NCBI RefSeq assembly: GCF_027594145.1 | Contig: NZ_JAQFFK010000001.1 | Coordinates: forward strand, 248,001 to 312,000 | Direction: 5' to 3' | DNA: 64,000 nucleotides | DNA from: Methanococcoides alaskense | GTDB taxonomy: Archaea > Halobacteriota > Methanosarcinia > Methanosarcinales > Methanosarcinaceae | Shown: positions 57,383-64,000 of the stretch, one piece after another | How the letters are laid out: every line of letters begins with the position of its first letter | Position numbering within the stretch: the stretch's first letter is position 1 | Notes under the pieces: model-generated | Told to the model about the DNA's origin: nothing | The model's input: only the letters and a program-made list of their open reading frames with translations | Databases searched by the model: none | Made by a program: the position numbers and the translations under genes

Positions 57383-58873
57383 ATGCCTGCTAATAAAGTA
57401 CTCTCTGTCCTGAAATATGTCTCTCGTATGAAAAAGGAGTTCATGCTATCTGAGCTCAAAGATCATGTTAAAGACGAAATATCTATACAAGCCATTTATG
57501 ATGAGGTTTCATCATCTCTGTTCGACCTTAGGCTCAATGCTGTACCTATGGGGAACGATTTCAGAATAACAAGAGCTCCTGGGAAAGAAACCCTTGTGCT
57601 TAGTCCTGAAGATAAGGAATTGATGAGTTCATTTTTAAAGTTTGGTACTATTCCTAAGAAGCTCCAAAGGCTAATTGAACAGTACATTGGCGAGAAGACC
57701 TCTAAGGACTGGGATGACCCTATAGTCCTGGAGAAAATAAGATGGGCGATACAATCCCAGAAGGCCGGTTACTGGAAAGAGGGCAAGGCAAAGAAGATCA
57801 GCTATGAAAAAGGCTACAGTATCCTTGCTTATCTTGCTTATCAGTTCCCTGTATATTTCATCCAGTTCCAGCATATCCTCTACGGTATGGAGCTTGATGG
57901 CCTGCTCAAGACGAGAATGAAAATAGTTGACTTCGGTACCGGTCCGGGAACCGTTCCTGCTGCAATAGCAGACCATTACATGCGATTGGGTAATGCAGAA
58001 GTCGAGATCCACAGTGTGGAGCTCTACGATGAGAACATCGAAGCCTATAAGCACATTGTCCCTGAGTATGCAAAGGACAATCTGAATGTGAAGGTCGAGG
58101 ATACCATAAAGGCAAATATTAAAGACCTTAAAGCTGATGATCTTCCTGATAAGGTGGATATGATGGTTTTCTCGAACGTGCTCAATGAGATAAGTGAGTT
58201 ATCCCTCGATGAGAAGGCAGCTCTTCTTAAGGAATTATCTACAAAGCTCGTTGATGATGGGAACATCGTTCTGATCGAACCTGCTGACAAAGCGAATTCT
58301 ACAGAACTAAGAAGACTGATGTTTGCTCTTAAAGGATCAGGGCTTAATGTTTACAGCCCCTGCTCGTTCATTTGGTGTGCCGGATGCAAACCAGATGAAT
58401 GCTGGAGCTTTGAGCAGAAAAATGATATCAATCCACCAGTTCTGATGAAGAAGCTTGCAGATTGTGAAGAACCGTTCCGTTATTTGAACACTGATATCAA
58501 ATATTCCTATGTGATCCTGAGAAAGGACAGGCTAACACGTATCAAGTACAAGGTGCCTCTAAAAGCGAAATTCGCAAGACTTGCAACCATAGACAAATTT
58601 ACAGACAAACGCATAAATATCGTTTGTTCTCTGATGTCAGGTGATCTTGGGGACAATCAGTATAGTGTTTACAAAGTATGTGACGGCACTTCAAGAAAGC
58701 AGGTATATGTAATTTTACCATTCCATAATATGAATGTGGAAAACAATGCTATCAAAGAAGTGGAGTATGGCGGGATTTTAAAGATCTATGATGTTCTTGT
58801 TAAATACAATGAGGAAAAGGACTCGTATAATTTAATTCTTGGTAAGATGAGTGCTGTTGAAAAAGTTGAATGA
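57383..58873 (+). CDS. Rsm22/METTL17-like methyltransferase-fold protein with Fe-S-type Cys motif
   Basis: About 496 residues from ATG 57383 (MPANKVLSVLKYVSRMKKE). The Rossmann-fold SAM motif is 'IVDFGTGPGTVPAAIADHY', and the metal-binding cysteine cluster 'PCSFIWCAGCKPDECWSFEQK' near residue 330-350 is the METTL17/Rsm22 hallmark. In eukaryotes these are mitochondrial small-subunit assembly factors with an iron-sulfur cluster; the archaeal role is probably ribosome assembly. Alternative starts at 57347 and 57281 lack a ribosome binding site too. Confidence 0.82.
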   Translation: MPANKVLSVLKYVSRMKKEFMLSELKDHVKDEISIQAIYDEVSSSLFDLRLNAVPMGNDFRITRAPGKETLVLSPEDKELMSSFLKFGTIPKKLQRLIEQYIGEKTSKDWDDPIVLEKIRWAIQSQKAGYWKEGKAKKISYEKGYSILAYLAYQFPVYFIQFQHILYGMELDGLLKTRMKIVDFGTGPGTVPAAIADHYMRLGNAEVEIHSVELYDENIEAYKHIVPEYAKDNLNVKVEDTIKANIKDLKADDLPDKVDMMVFSNVLNEISELSLDEKAALLKELSTKLVDDGNIVLIEPADKANSTELRRLMFALKGSGLNVYSPCSFIWCAGCKPDECWSFEQKNDINPPVLMKKLADCEEPFRYLNTDIKYSYVILRKDRLTRIKYKVPLKAKFARLATIDKFTDKRINIVCSLMSGDLGDNQYSVYKVCDGTSRKQVYVILPFHNMNVENNAIKEVEYGGILKIYDVLVKYNEEKDSYNLILGKMSAVEKVE

Positions 58874-59060
58874 ACTTCGAGCTGAATCATTCACTTTTTA
58901 TTTTTTCTCTAATCGTGAACTGCTACATATTAACCCGGGGATGAACATATTGAGATGTTCGTCTCTAAATATTGTTTAACCTATAGTTCAAATAAATTAT
59001 ATCACATATATCCTATTTTTAGTATGATATCTATTTAAGAAACTGACTCCCTAATATTCT

Positions 59061-60221
59061 ATGGGGTTGGTTAGAATAGTTACATCTTCTTATATTGATG
59101 ATGTCAAAATTAGTGAGGAAACAGTTGCTAAATGGCAAAGAATCGTGGATCTGATGGCTCAGACCTTACACGTTCCTGCTGGTCTCATCATGAAGGCGAA
59201 GCCTAACCATCTCGAAGTGTTTGTATCGAGCAAAACAAAAGGTAATCCATACAAAGCGGGGGAGCGAGTTGATCCTGGGTGGGACCATGATCTTGATATT
59301 GAGCTAGGGCTGAAGTTTTATTTTGGTTTTCCGATCAAATGGCCAAATGGTGAAAGATTTGGTACAATTTGTGTCTTGTATAATAACGATAACTCTTTGT
59401 CCAATTCTTCTCGCGAATTAATGTTTGAGTTTAAGGAAATCATTGAAACTGATCTTTTAGTTACTTCACAGGCATATGAGAATGAACTAATTAAAAAGGC
59501 ACTCATTGAAGCAAAAATAGAGTCCGAAAATGTCAGTCAAGCAAAAAGTGATTTCCTTGCGAGCATGAGCCATGAGCTACGCACACCCCTTAATTCGATC
59601 ATAGGCTTCTCTGATGTACTGCTAACTGAACAATTCGGCTTGCTTAATGAAAAGCAATTAAAATATCTGAGCAATGTTTCTACAAGTGGAAATGAGTTAC
59701 TGGAAGCTATTAATGGTTTATTGGAACTTTTAAAAATCGAATCTGGCAAATTGCAACTTCGGATCGAGGATGTTGATGTATCAGAAACTATTCAGGATGT
59801 AAAAGTTCTGCTAGATCCTCTTGCGTCGGAAAAGGGTATTATTTTAGAATGCAATGTAGGATCTGATGTTGGAAGCATAAAAGCTGATCGGATCAAGTTC
59901 AAAGAGATCCTGTATGATCTTATGAATGATGCTATTAAATTTGCATCTGATAATGGAACGATAAGATGTTATGCTACTGTTAATGAAAGTGAATTGCATA
60001 TTACTATCCAATATACAGGTGTCGGAATACCAGAAGACGAGCTAGACAACATTTTTCAGCCTTTCCTAAAAGTTAGAAAGTTCCACGTGCAAAAATATCG
60101 GGGGACTGGATTGAGGTTGCCGATCGTTAAGAAGATAGTTGAATTGCATGGAGGCACTATCTGGGTTGAATCTGAACCTGATAAGGGAAGTACTTTTAAT
60201 TTTACTATTCCTTATACATAA
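59061..60221 (+). CDS. Histidine kinase with GAF-like sensor and degraded ATP-binding motifs
   Basis: A 386-residue cytoplasmic kinase. Residues 20-135 look like a GAF sensor ('FYFGFPIKWPNGERFGTICVLYN'); then HisKA with an intact H-box 'ASMSHELRTPLNSIIGF'. The CA domain has changes at invariant sites: N-box 'YDLMNDAIKF' (the usual NLLSNAIKF Asn is Asp), G1 'QYTGVGIPE' (the usual DTGxGI Asp is Tyr), and G2 'GTGLRLPI' (Gly to Arg). Nucleotide binding is likely weakened or lost, so it may be a pseudokinase or have unusual regulation. No response regulator adjoins it. Confidence 0.8.
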   Translation: MGLVRIVTSSYIDDVKISEETVAKWQRIVDLMAQTLHVPAGLIMKAKPNHLEVFVSSKTKGNPYKAGERVDPGWDHDLDIELGLKFYFGFPIKWPNGERFGTICVLYNNDNSLSNSSRELMFEFKEIIETDLLVTSQAYENELIKKALIEAKIESENVSQAKSDFLASMSHELRTPLNSIIGFSDVLLTEQFGLLNEKQLKYLSNVSTSGNELLEAINGLLELLKIESGKLQLRIEDVDVSETIQDVKVLLDPLASEKGIILECNVGSDVGSIKADRIKFKEILYDLMNDAIKFASDNGTIRCYATVNESELHITIQYTGVGIPEDELDNIFQPFLKVRKFHVQKYRGTGLRLPIVKKIVELHGGTIWVESEPDKGSTFNFTIPYT

Positions 60222-60459
60222 AAAACACGATCTGGCGTTTGTATAGTCCAGGGTAATATCACCTTTTTTATCTTCTTTATTATTTATGCTAGCTGAATCT
60301 ATTTTTTACCAGATAATTGCTGTTATTTTGGCTCTGTATCAAAAGTAGCTCAATAAAACTTAAATAATATTGAGTCATGTCAAGTTATATTGATTTATGT
60401 CAAGTTATGTTGATTTAGATGATATAGGTCGAACAGTTAAAACTAATGGAGGTTATTAA
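60222..60459 (+). promoter_or_regulatory. Promoter region of the first unknown tandem paralogue
   Basis: About 240 bases. Contains the shared duplication flank TATCAAAAGTAGCTC (60338-60352), then a 20-bp direct tandem repeat, ATGTCAAGTTATATTGATTT (60377-60396) and ATGTCAAGTTATGTTGATTT (60397-60416), just upstream of the GGAGG at 60448-60452. The repeat may be an operator. Confidence 0.5.
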
Positions 60460-61083
60460 ATTTCAAACAATGATATCATGGATGAGATTAGAACAGAACT
60501 TCTCTCTTCAAAAGGAATTGGTTCAGTTTTGTTCCTTGACGAAACTGACCGAAAGAAGATAATCGAATCTGAAAGAGAGGATGAACTAAATGGATCAATA
60601 GTATGCGGTAAAAAGAACAACGTTGGAATACGTCAGGTTCTTGACTGTGATGTGATGATGGGTTTTTTGACCAACAATGAGTTTCAGTGGCCCACAAATC
60701 ATATCAAAGTGATGCACGGTGACAAGCTCATCGGTGAAGATGTGTGTGATCCTCTGGATCTTCAGGAGTATCATGACGATCATAAATATTGTGTTTTGGG
60801 TAATATCGTAATACTTTATGAGGAGTTCTTAAAGGGCAAGTCTTCAACTGATCCGATATATATGGTCATTAATGCACACCCTTTCCCTTCCATTGAAGTG
60901 GTTTCCGGGATTTCCGGGGCACTGATCGCTTCACCTTCAAGAGCATCGGATGGATATATGCGATCTCTTTCTCAAGAGGACAAAATGGTGCATGTTGGTT
61001 CTTTCCTTCTTGGGTTCAACCTAAAGCCCTTGGAATATGCCAGCAATTTAGTAGCTGCTCCTCTAAAAAGCAGTGTTTATTGA
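60460..61083 (+). CDS. Unknown 207-residue protein, paralogue 1, probable ATT start
   Basis: First of two tandem paralogues (about 70% identical by eye, 61447-62070). If translated from the ATG at 60478 the Shine-Dalgarno GGAGG (60448-60452) is 25 bases away, too far. Reading on from ATT (60460-60462) gives (I)SNNDI before MDEIRTELL, with 7 bases from GGAGG, and the same 6 residues are conserved in the paralogue (ITNEDI). Features: 'LLSSKGIGSVLFLDETDRKKI', 'CGKKNNVGIRQVLDCDVMM', 'TDPIYMVINAHPFPSIEV'. No family recognised. Confidence 0.7.
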   Translation: MSNNDIMDEIRTELLSSKGIGSVLFLDETDRKKIIESEREDELNGSIVCGKKNNVGIRQVLDCDVMMGFLTNNEFQWPTNHIKVMHGDKLIGEDVCDPLDLQEYHDDHKYCVLGNIVILYEEFLKGKSSTDPIYMVINAHPFPSIEVVSGISGALIASPSRASDGYMRSLSQEDKMVHVGSFLLGFNLKPLEYASNLVAAPLKSSVY

Positions 61084-61219
61084 TCAAAAAGTGAAGGAAA
61101 TAATAGGAAATTGGGGATGCTTTCCCACCTCCTTTAACATTCTCAATATTTCTATTTACTTTGCTGACCATTCAAGTGATCGTAAAGATAATATTTTATT
61201 AATTTGGGTTATGCCGTTA

Positions 61220-61310
61220 CTAAAACTGTGGAGGTCAACAATGGTATTGTTGGTATTGAATTTTTCGATGAACCATTGTACAGTTCGGTATCAGAAAAGA
61301 TTATCTTGAT
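61220..61310 (+). pseudogene. 3' remnant of an acetyltransferase gene between the paralogues
   Basis: CTAAAACTG then TGGAGGTCAACAATGGTATTG then GAATTTTTCGATGAACC... matches 62681-62785 (the 3' end of the GNAT gene) closely. The front ~440 bases of the gene are missing. Upstream, CTGACCATTCAAGTGATCGT also matches the flank before the intact GNAT gene. Together this shows a tandem duplication followed by deletion. Confidence 0.75.
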
Positions 61311-61446
61311 CAGGCTCTGTAGAAACCTACTTTTTTGTATCAGTATCAAAAGTATTTCAATAATACTTAAGTAACATTGAATTATAACAATATACATTGA
61401 TTAATTGATCTTGATCGATCAGTTAACATTAGTGGGGGGTTATTAA

Positions 61447-62070
61447 ATTACAAACGAAGATATTATGGATGGGGTCCGAACGGAACTTCTCTCTTCAAAA
61501 GGGATCAGTTCAGTTCTGTTCCTTGACGAAACTGACCGGAAGAAGATACTCAAGCTTGAAAAAGAGGATGAACAAAAAGGACTAGTTCTGTGTGGTAAAA
61601 AGAGCAACGTTGGGATCCGTCAAGTTCTTGGCTGTGATTTGATGCTATGTTTTTTGACCAACAGTGAGTTTCAGTGGCCTAAAAATAATGTTAAATTGAT
61701 GCACGGTGGCAAACTCATCGGTAAAGATGTGCTTGATCCTGTGGAACTTCAGGGGTACCTGGACGATCCCAAATATCGCGTCTTAGGTAATATTGTAATA
61801 CTCAACAAAGAGTTTCTGAATATAAGGTCCTCAACCGATCCTATAGATATGGTCATCAATGCACATCCTTTCCTCTCCATTGAGGCGGTCTATGGCATTT
61901 CTGGGGCAATTATTGCTTCTCCTTCAGTAGCGTCGGATAAATACATACGATCTCTTTCTCAGGATGGTAATTCGGCCTACATTGGTTCTTTCCTTCTGGG
62001 GTTCAACCTGAAGTCCCTGGAATACACCAGTACTCTTGCAGCTGCCTCTCTAAAAAGCAGTGTCTATTGA
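61447..62070 (+). CDS. Unknown 207-residue protein, paralogue 2, probable ATT start
   Basis: Second tandem paralogue. ATT (61447-61449) follows GGGGGGT (61434-61440) by 6 bases and a TAA stop (61444-61446) precedes it in frame; the ATG at 61465 would have poor spacing. Conserved N-terminus (I)TNEDIMDGVRTELL. Cys residues 'VLCGKKSN' and 'LGCDLMLCF' are partly conserved with paralogue 1, so zinc or redox roles are possible but unsupported. Followed by the intact GNAT gene. Confidence 0.7.
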   Translation: MTNEDIMDGVRTELLSSKGISSVLFLDETDRKKILKLEKEDEQKGLVLCGKKSNVGIRQVLGCDLMLCFLTNSEFQWPKNNVKLMHGGKLIGKDVLDPVELQGYLDDPKYRVLGNIVILNKEFLNIRSSTDPIDMVINAHPFLSIEAVYGISGAIIASPSVASDKYIRSLSQDGNSAYIGSFLLGFNLKSLEYTSTLAAASLKSSVY

Positions 62071-62236
62071 TCGTGAAGTGGGGATAAGAACAGTAAAGTG
62101 TTTTTCTCTTCCTTCCTCTTTTGATATACCAAATATTTTTCTTTCCTTTGCTGACCATTCAACTGGTCGTAAAGATAATTTTTATCAATTTGGCTAAGAC
62201 CGTTATTGTTATTTATTTGACGGACTATGGTCGTTT

Positions 62237-62785
62237 ATGTCTTTAAAAGTGCCTGAAGTACTTGAAACCGAAAGAACGCTCATCCGTCCTTTCAAAGGAG
62301 ATGATCTTGATGGCTTCTATGTTTTCATGTCTGATGGGGAAGCTACTAAATATCTTCTTTTCACTGCTGATCAAAAGACCTTCGAAGGTACTAAAGAGCT
62401 GCTCGATAAGACTATTGTAAATTACGATAATGAAGAGCAGATATATGCTCTGGCAGTTGAGCGTAAAGCCGATGGAAATTTCATTGGTTCTGTCGGCTTT
62501 GGTCCGGATTGGAAATGTTCAGGATATCAGATGTTCTGGATGTTCCTTCCTGAGTACTGGAAAAAGGGATATGGTATTGAAGTTACCAAAAAGCTCCTTG
62601 AATATGCTTTTTCTGTACTGGGGTTAGGAATGATGACCGCTTATTCTCATCCTGACAATATAGCATCTGAAAAGCTTGCACTAAAACTGGGGATGGTGAA
62701 CAATGGTATTGTTGACATTGAATTTTTCGATGAACCTCATATGCAGTTCGTTATCAGAAAAGATGATCTAAATCAATTGCTTTAA
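62237..62785 (+). CDS. GNAT-family N-acetyltransferase (RimJ/RimL-like)
   Basis: A 182-residue acetyltransferase: 'TERTLIRPFKGDDLDGFYVFM' at the N-terminus, 'GSVGFGPDWKCSGYQMFWMF' (acetyl-CoA strand), 'YWKKGYGIEVTKKLLEYAF' (pyrophosphate-binding loop G-x-G-x2), and 'HPDNIASEKLALKLGM'. Probably modifies a small amine or an N-terminal residue. A decayed copy of its 3' end lies at 61220-61310. Confidence 0.9.
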   Translation: MSLKVPEVLETERTLIRPFKGDDLDGFYVFMSDGEATKYLLFTADQKTFEGTKELLDKTIVNYDNEEQIYALAVERKADGNFIGSVGFGPDWKCSGYQMFWMFLPEYWKKGYGIEVTKKLLEYAFSVLGLGMMTAYSHPDNIASEKLALKLGMVNNGIVDIEFFDEPHMQFVIRKDDLNQLL

Positions 62786-62809
62786 ATATATCCAATTCAA
62801 TGCTCTTTC

Positions 62810-63130
62810 ATGGAATGTATATATCTTTTAATAGCAGGGATCTTTGAGACTGGTTGGGCGATCAGCATGAAATAAAGTGAAGGATTTACGAAGATCTACC
62901 CTACTCTCTTTACTCTGGTCTTTCTTGTGATCAGCATGTCTTTTCTGGAAAAAGCACTGCGTGTTATCCCTGTGGGTGCCGGATATGCTGTTTGGACCGG
63001 AATCGGTATCCTCGGTACGACTTTGCTGGGCATCTTCCTTTTCAATGAATCCATGGATATCGTCAGGCTGGTCTGCATATCATTGATAGCCATTGGGATA
63101 ATGGGACTTAAGGTCTTGGGACCTCAATGA
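62810..63130 (+). pseudogene. SMR transporter (Gdx/SugE-type) with one nonsense codon
   Basis: From ATG 62810 the reading is MECIYLLIAGIFETGWAISMK, then TAA (62873-62875), then SEGFTKIYPTLFTLVFLVIS and so on to a normal stop. The signature AGYAVWTGIGILGTT is intact. Only one codon (position 22, usually Tyr) breaks an otherwise perfect gene, so the inactivation is recent, or the sequence has an error. The nonsense codon is TAA, so pyrrolysine cannot explain it. Related proteins export guanidinium. Divergence from the gene at 877 is large. Confidence 0.8.
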
Positions 63131-63440
63131 TAGTTTTCCTGTCAGTAATGAGTTATTGTAAATTTTTTGTTCTTATATTTCAAGCATGTTCAACTTCTCG
63201 TAAGGTATATGGCTGAAAGCTTCTATTATCTCTACTTTCCCAATATTTTCAAATGTATTAAAATATTCTGTAATGCCAGAATATAGGCATTGGATGACAA
63301 TTTTGTATTGTATTATTTGCTTAATCTCATAAAGCTTTTTAATCAATAATAGACAAATTATAACTTAAGGAGTTCGAGTGGAACTATAATAAATTCAATG
63401 AATTGACAATATACAACATTTTAAATAAAAGCGGGGGTTC
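63131..63440 (+). other. Intergenic region before the PocR-domain gene
   Basis: About 310 bases, AT-rich, with no gene seen. It should hold the promoter of the PocR-domain gene; a TATA-like TTTTAAATAAAA (63419-63430) is close to the start. GCGGGGG (63431-63437) is the ribosome binding site. Confidence 0.4.
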
Positions 63441-63445
63441 ATACT

Positions 63446-64000
63446 TTGATCAATATGTTTTCGTCAGGTCCAACTACTGAAATAAACTACAATTTCGTTG
63501 ATCTTGTTGATACTTGCAAGTTACAGTACCTTATGGAAAGTTTTTACGCTGCAACTAACATTCCCTGTGGGATCGTTGATATGGAAGGTAATATCCTGAT
63601 TGCTGTTGGATGGCAGGATATTTGTGTAAAATTCCATCGTTTAGATCCTGTTACTGAGAAACGTTGCAGGGAAAGTGATAAACATTTTATTGAATTCTTT
63701 GAGAATAGTTCTGCAAAGGACAAAGGATATATGGAATATATCTGTGGGAATGGAATGATCGATATTGGTATTCCGATTCACGTTGAGGGAAAGCATCTTG
63801 CAAATATTTTTCTTGGTCAATTCGTTTACGAAAAACCAGACCCTGATTTTTTTATAAAGCAGGCAAATGAAGTTGGTTTTGACGTGGATGAATATCTTAA
63901 AGCTCTTGATAAGGTTCCTGTCCTTAGTAAAGATAAAGTTACTCACATTATAGATTATTATATCAAGCTTGCTTCCTTTCTTACGGATATTGGTTTACAA
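63446..64000 (+). CDS. PocR-domain sensor protein (partial, runs off the window)
   Basis: The open frame continues to the window end. The N-terminal ~180 residues read as a PocR ligand-binding domain: 'ATNIPCGIVDMEGNILIAVGW', 'TEKRCRESDKHFIEFF', 'NGMIDIGIPIHVEGKHLAN' and 'FLGQFVYEKPD'. In Methanosarcinales such domains usually precede PAS and histidine kinase domains. TTG 63446 with GCGGGGG upstream, or ATG 63455, may start it. The rest of the gene is outside the window. Confidence 0.75.
   Translation, partial: MINMFSSGPTTEINYNFVDLVDTCKLQYLMESFYAATNIPCGIVDMEGNILIAVGWQDICVKFHRLDPVTEKRCRESDKHFIEFFENSSAKDKGYMEYICGNGMIDIGIPIHVEGKHLANIFLGQFVYEKPDPDFFIKQANEVGFDVDEYLKALDKVPVLSKDKVTHIIDYYIKLASFLTDIGLQ

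Noticed and set aside
61073-61309. 78-residue reading overlapping the first paralogue end
   Set aside because: Runs through the acetyltransferase remnant in a different frame, so it is an artefact of duplication and deletion.
62873-62875. Recoding of the nonsense codon in the SMR gene as pyrrolysine
   Set aside because: The codon is TAA, not TAG, and pyrrolysine is read only at TAG.

Overview
The window is chromosomal DNA (roughly 40% G+C by eye) from a methylotrophic methanogenic archaeon of the Methanosarcinales. Methanococcoides or a close relative is my best guess. The lineage call rests on a methanogenic-type (class 2) seryl-tRNA synthetase, an archaeal GluRS with the divergent TLGS/FSTS motifs, a corrinoid:CoM methyltransferase of the MtaA/MtbA family, archaeal S3Ae, S15, aIF1A and Pcc1, an archaeal 16S-23S-5S operon with bulge-helix-bulge processing stems, and a PEF-CTERM protein. 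The genus is an inference from sequence style, not from a search.

Layout. 0-8.5 kb: small redox, transport and housekeeping genes (ferredoxin, CMD-family protein, SMR transporter, msrB-msrA, Rieske protein, MscS channel, FAH-family hydrolase with a winged-helix regulator, gltX). 8.5-19.6 kb (minus strand): S3Ae, serS, udg-pcc1-recJ, then a complete UDP-GlcNAc block (nucleotidyltransferase, glmM, glmS, second nucleotidyltransferase), then S15. 19.8-23.6 kb (minus): hisS followed by four pilin-like membrane-anchored proteins sharing a D-[EQ]-x-A motif before the hydrophobic segment. 23.8-29.1 kb: one rRNA operon. 29.4-34.7 kb: cysE-cysK-cupin, a transglutaminase-like lipoprotein, a nucleoside-recognition membrane protein and an HTH protein. 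34.7-38.3 kb: an accessory zone with a 22-residue-repeat protein, diverged inverted-repeat modules, a small protein and a SIR2-domain protein that is probably a defence NADase. 38.5-44.2 kb: thrC, aIF1A, pirin, ferredoxin-nitroreductase, CoM methyltransferase. 44.3-54.7 kb: an accessory redox/efflux zone with a decayed copy of an HxlR/flavoprotein locus, an ABC ATPase, a class II ribonucleotide reductase bracketed by 114-bp inverted repeats, HxlR regulator, two iron-sulfur flavoproteins, radical SAM protein, MarR-MATE, flavin/ferredoxin fusion and SnoaL-like protein. 54.7-64 kb: a 5'-truncated cas1, zinc-ribbon protein, PEF-CTERM PKD protein, cupredoxin, Rsm22/METTL17-like protein, a histidine kinase with degraded ATP-binding motifs, a tandem duplication of an unknown gene plus acetyltransferase, an SMR pseudogene, and the start of a PocR-domain sensor.

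How the parts work together. The glm block should supply UDP-GlcNAc for glycoconjugates; hisS and the pilin-like genes appear co-transcribed; cysE-cysK make cysteine from serine; the 48-55 kb genes look like an inducible flavoprotein, radical SAM and efflux response under HxlR and MarR control, with palindromic sites visible at their promoters.

The most unusual observations are the inverted-repeat-bracketed nrdJ, the three copies of an HxlR promoter/operator, two tandem paralogues whose Shine-Dalgarno spacing and conserved N-terminus point to an ATT start codon, the four pilin-like genes, the SIR2 locus among diverged repeats, a TAG codon joining a repeat protein to an HTH domain in one frame, and a cas1 fragment with an unexplained repeat nearby. 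All functions are read from sequence alone; no database search was run.
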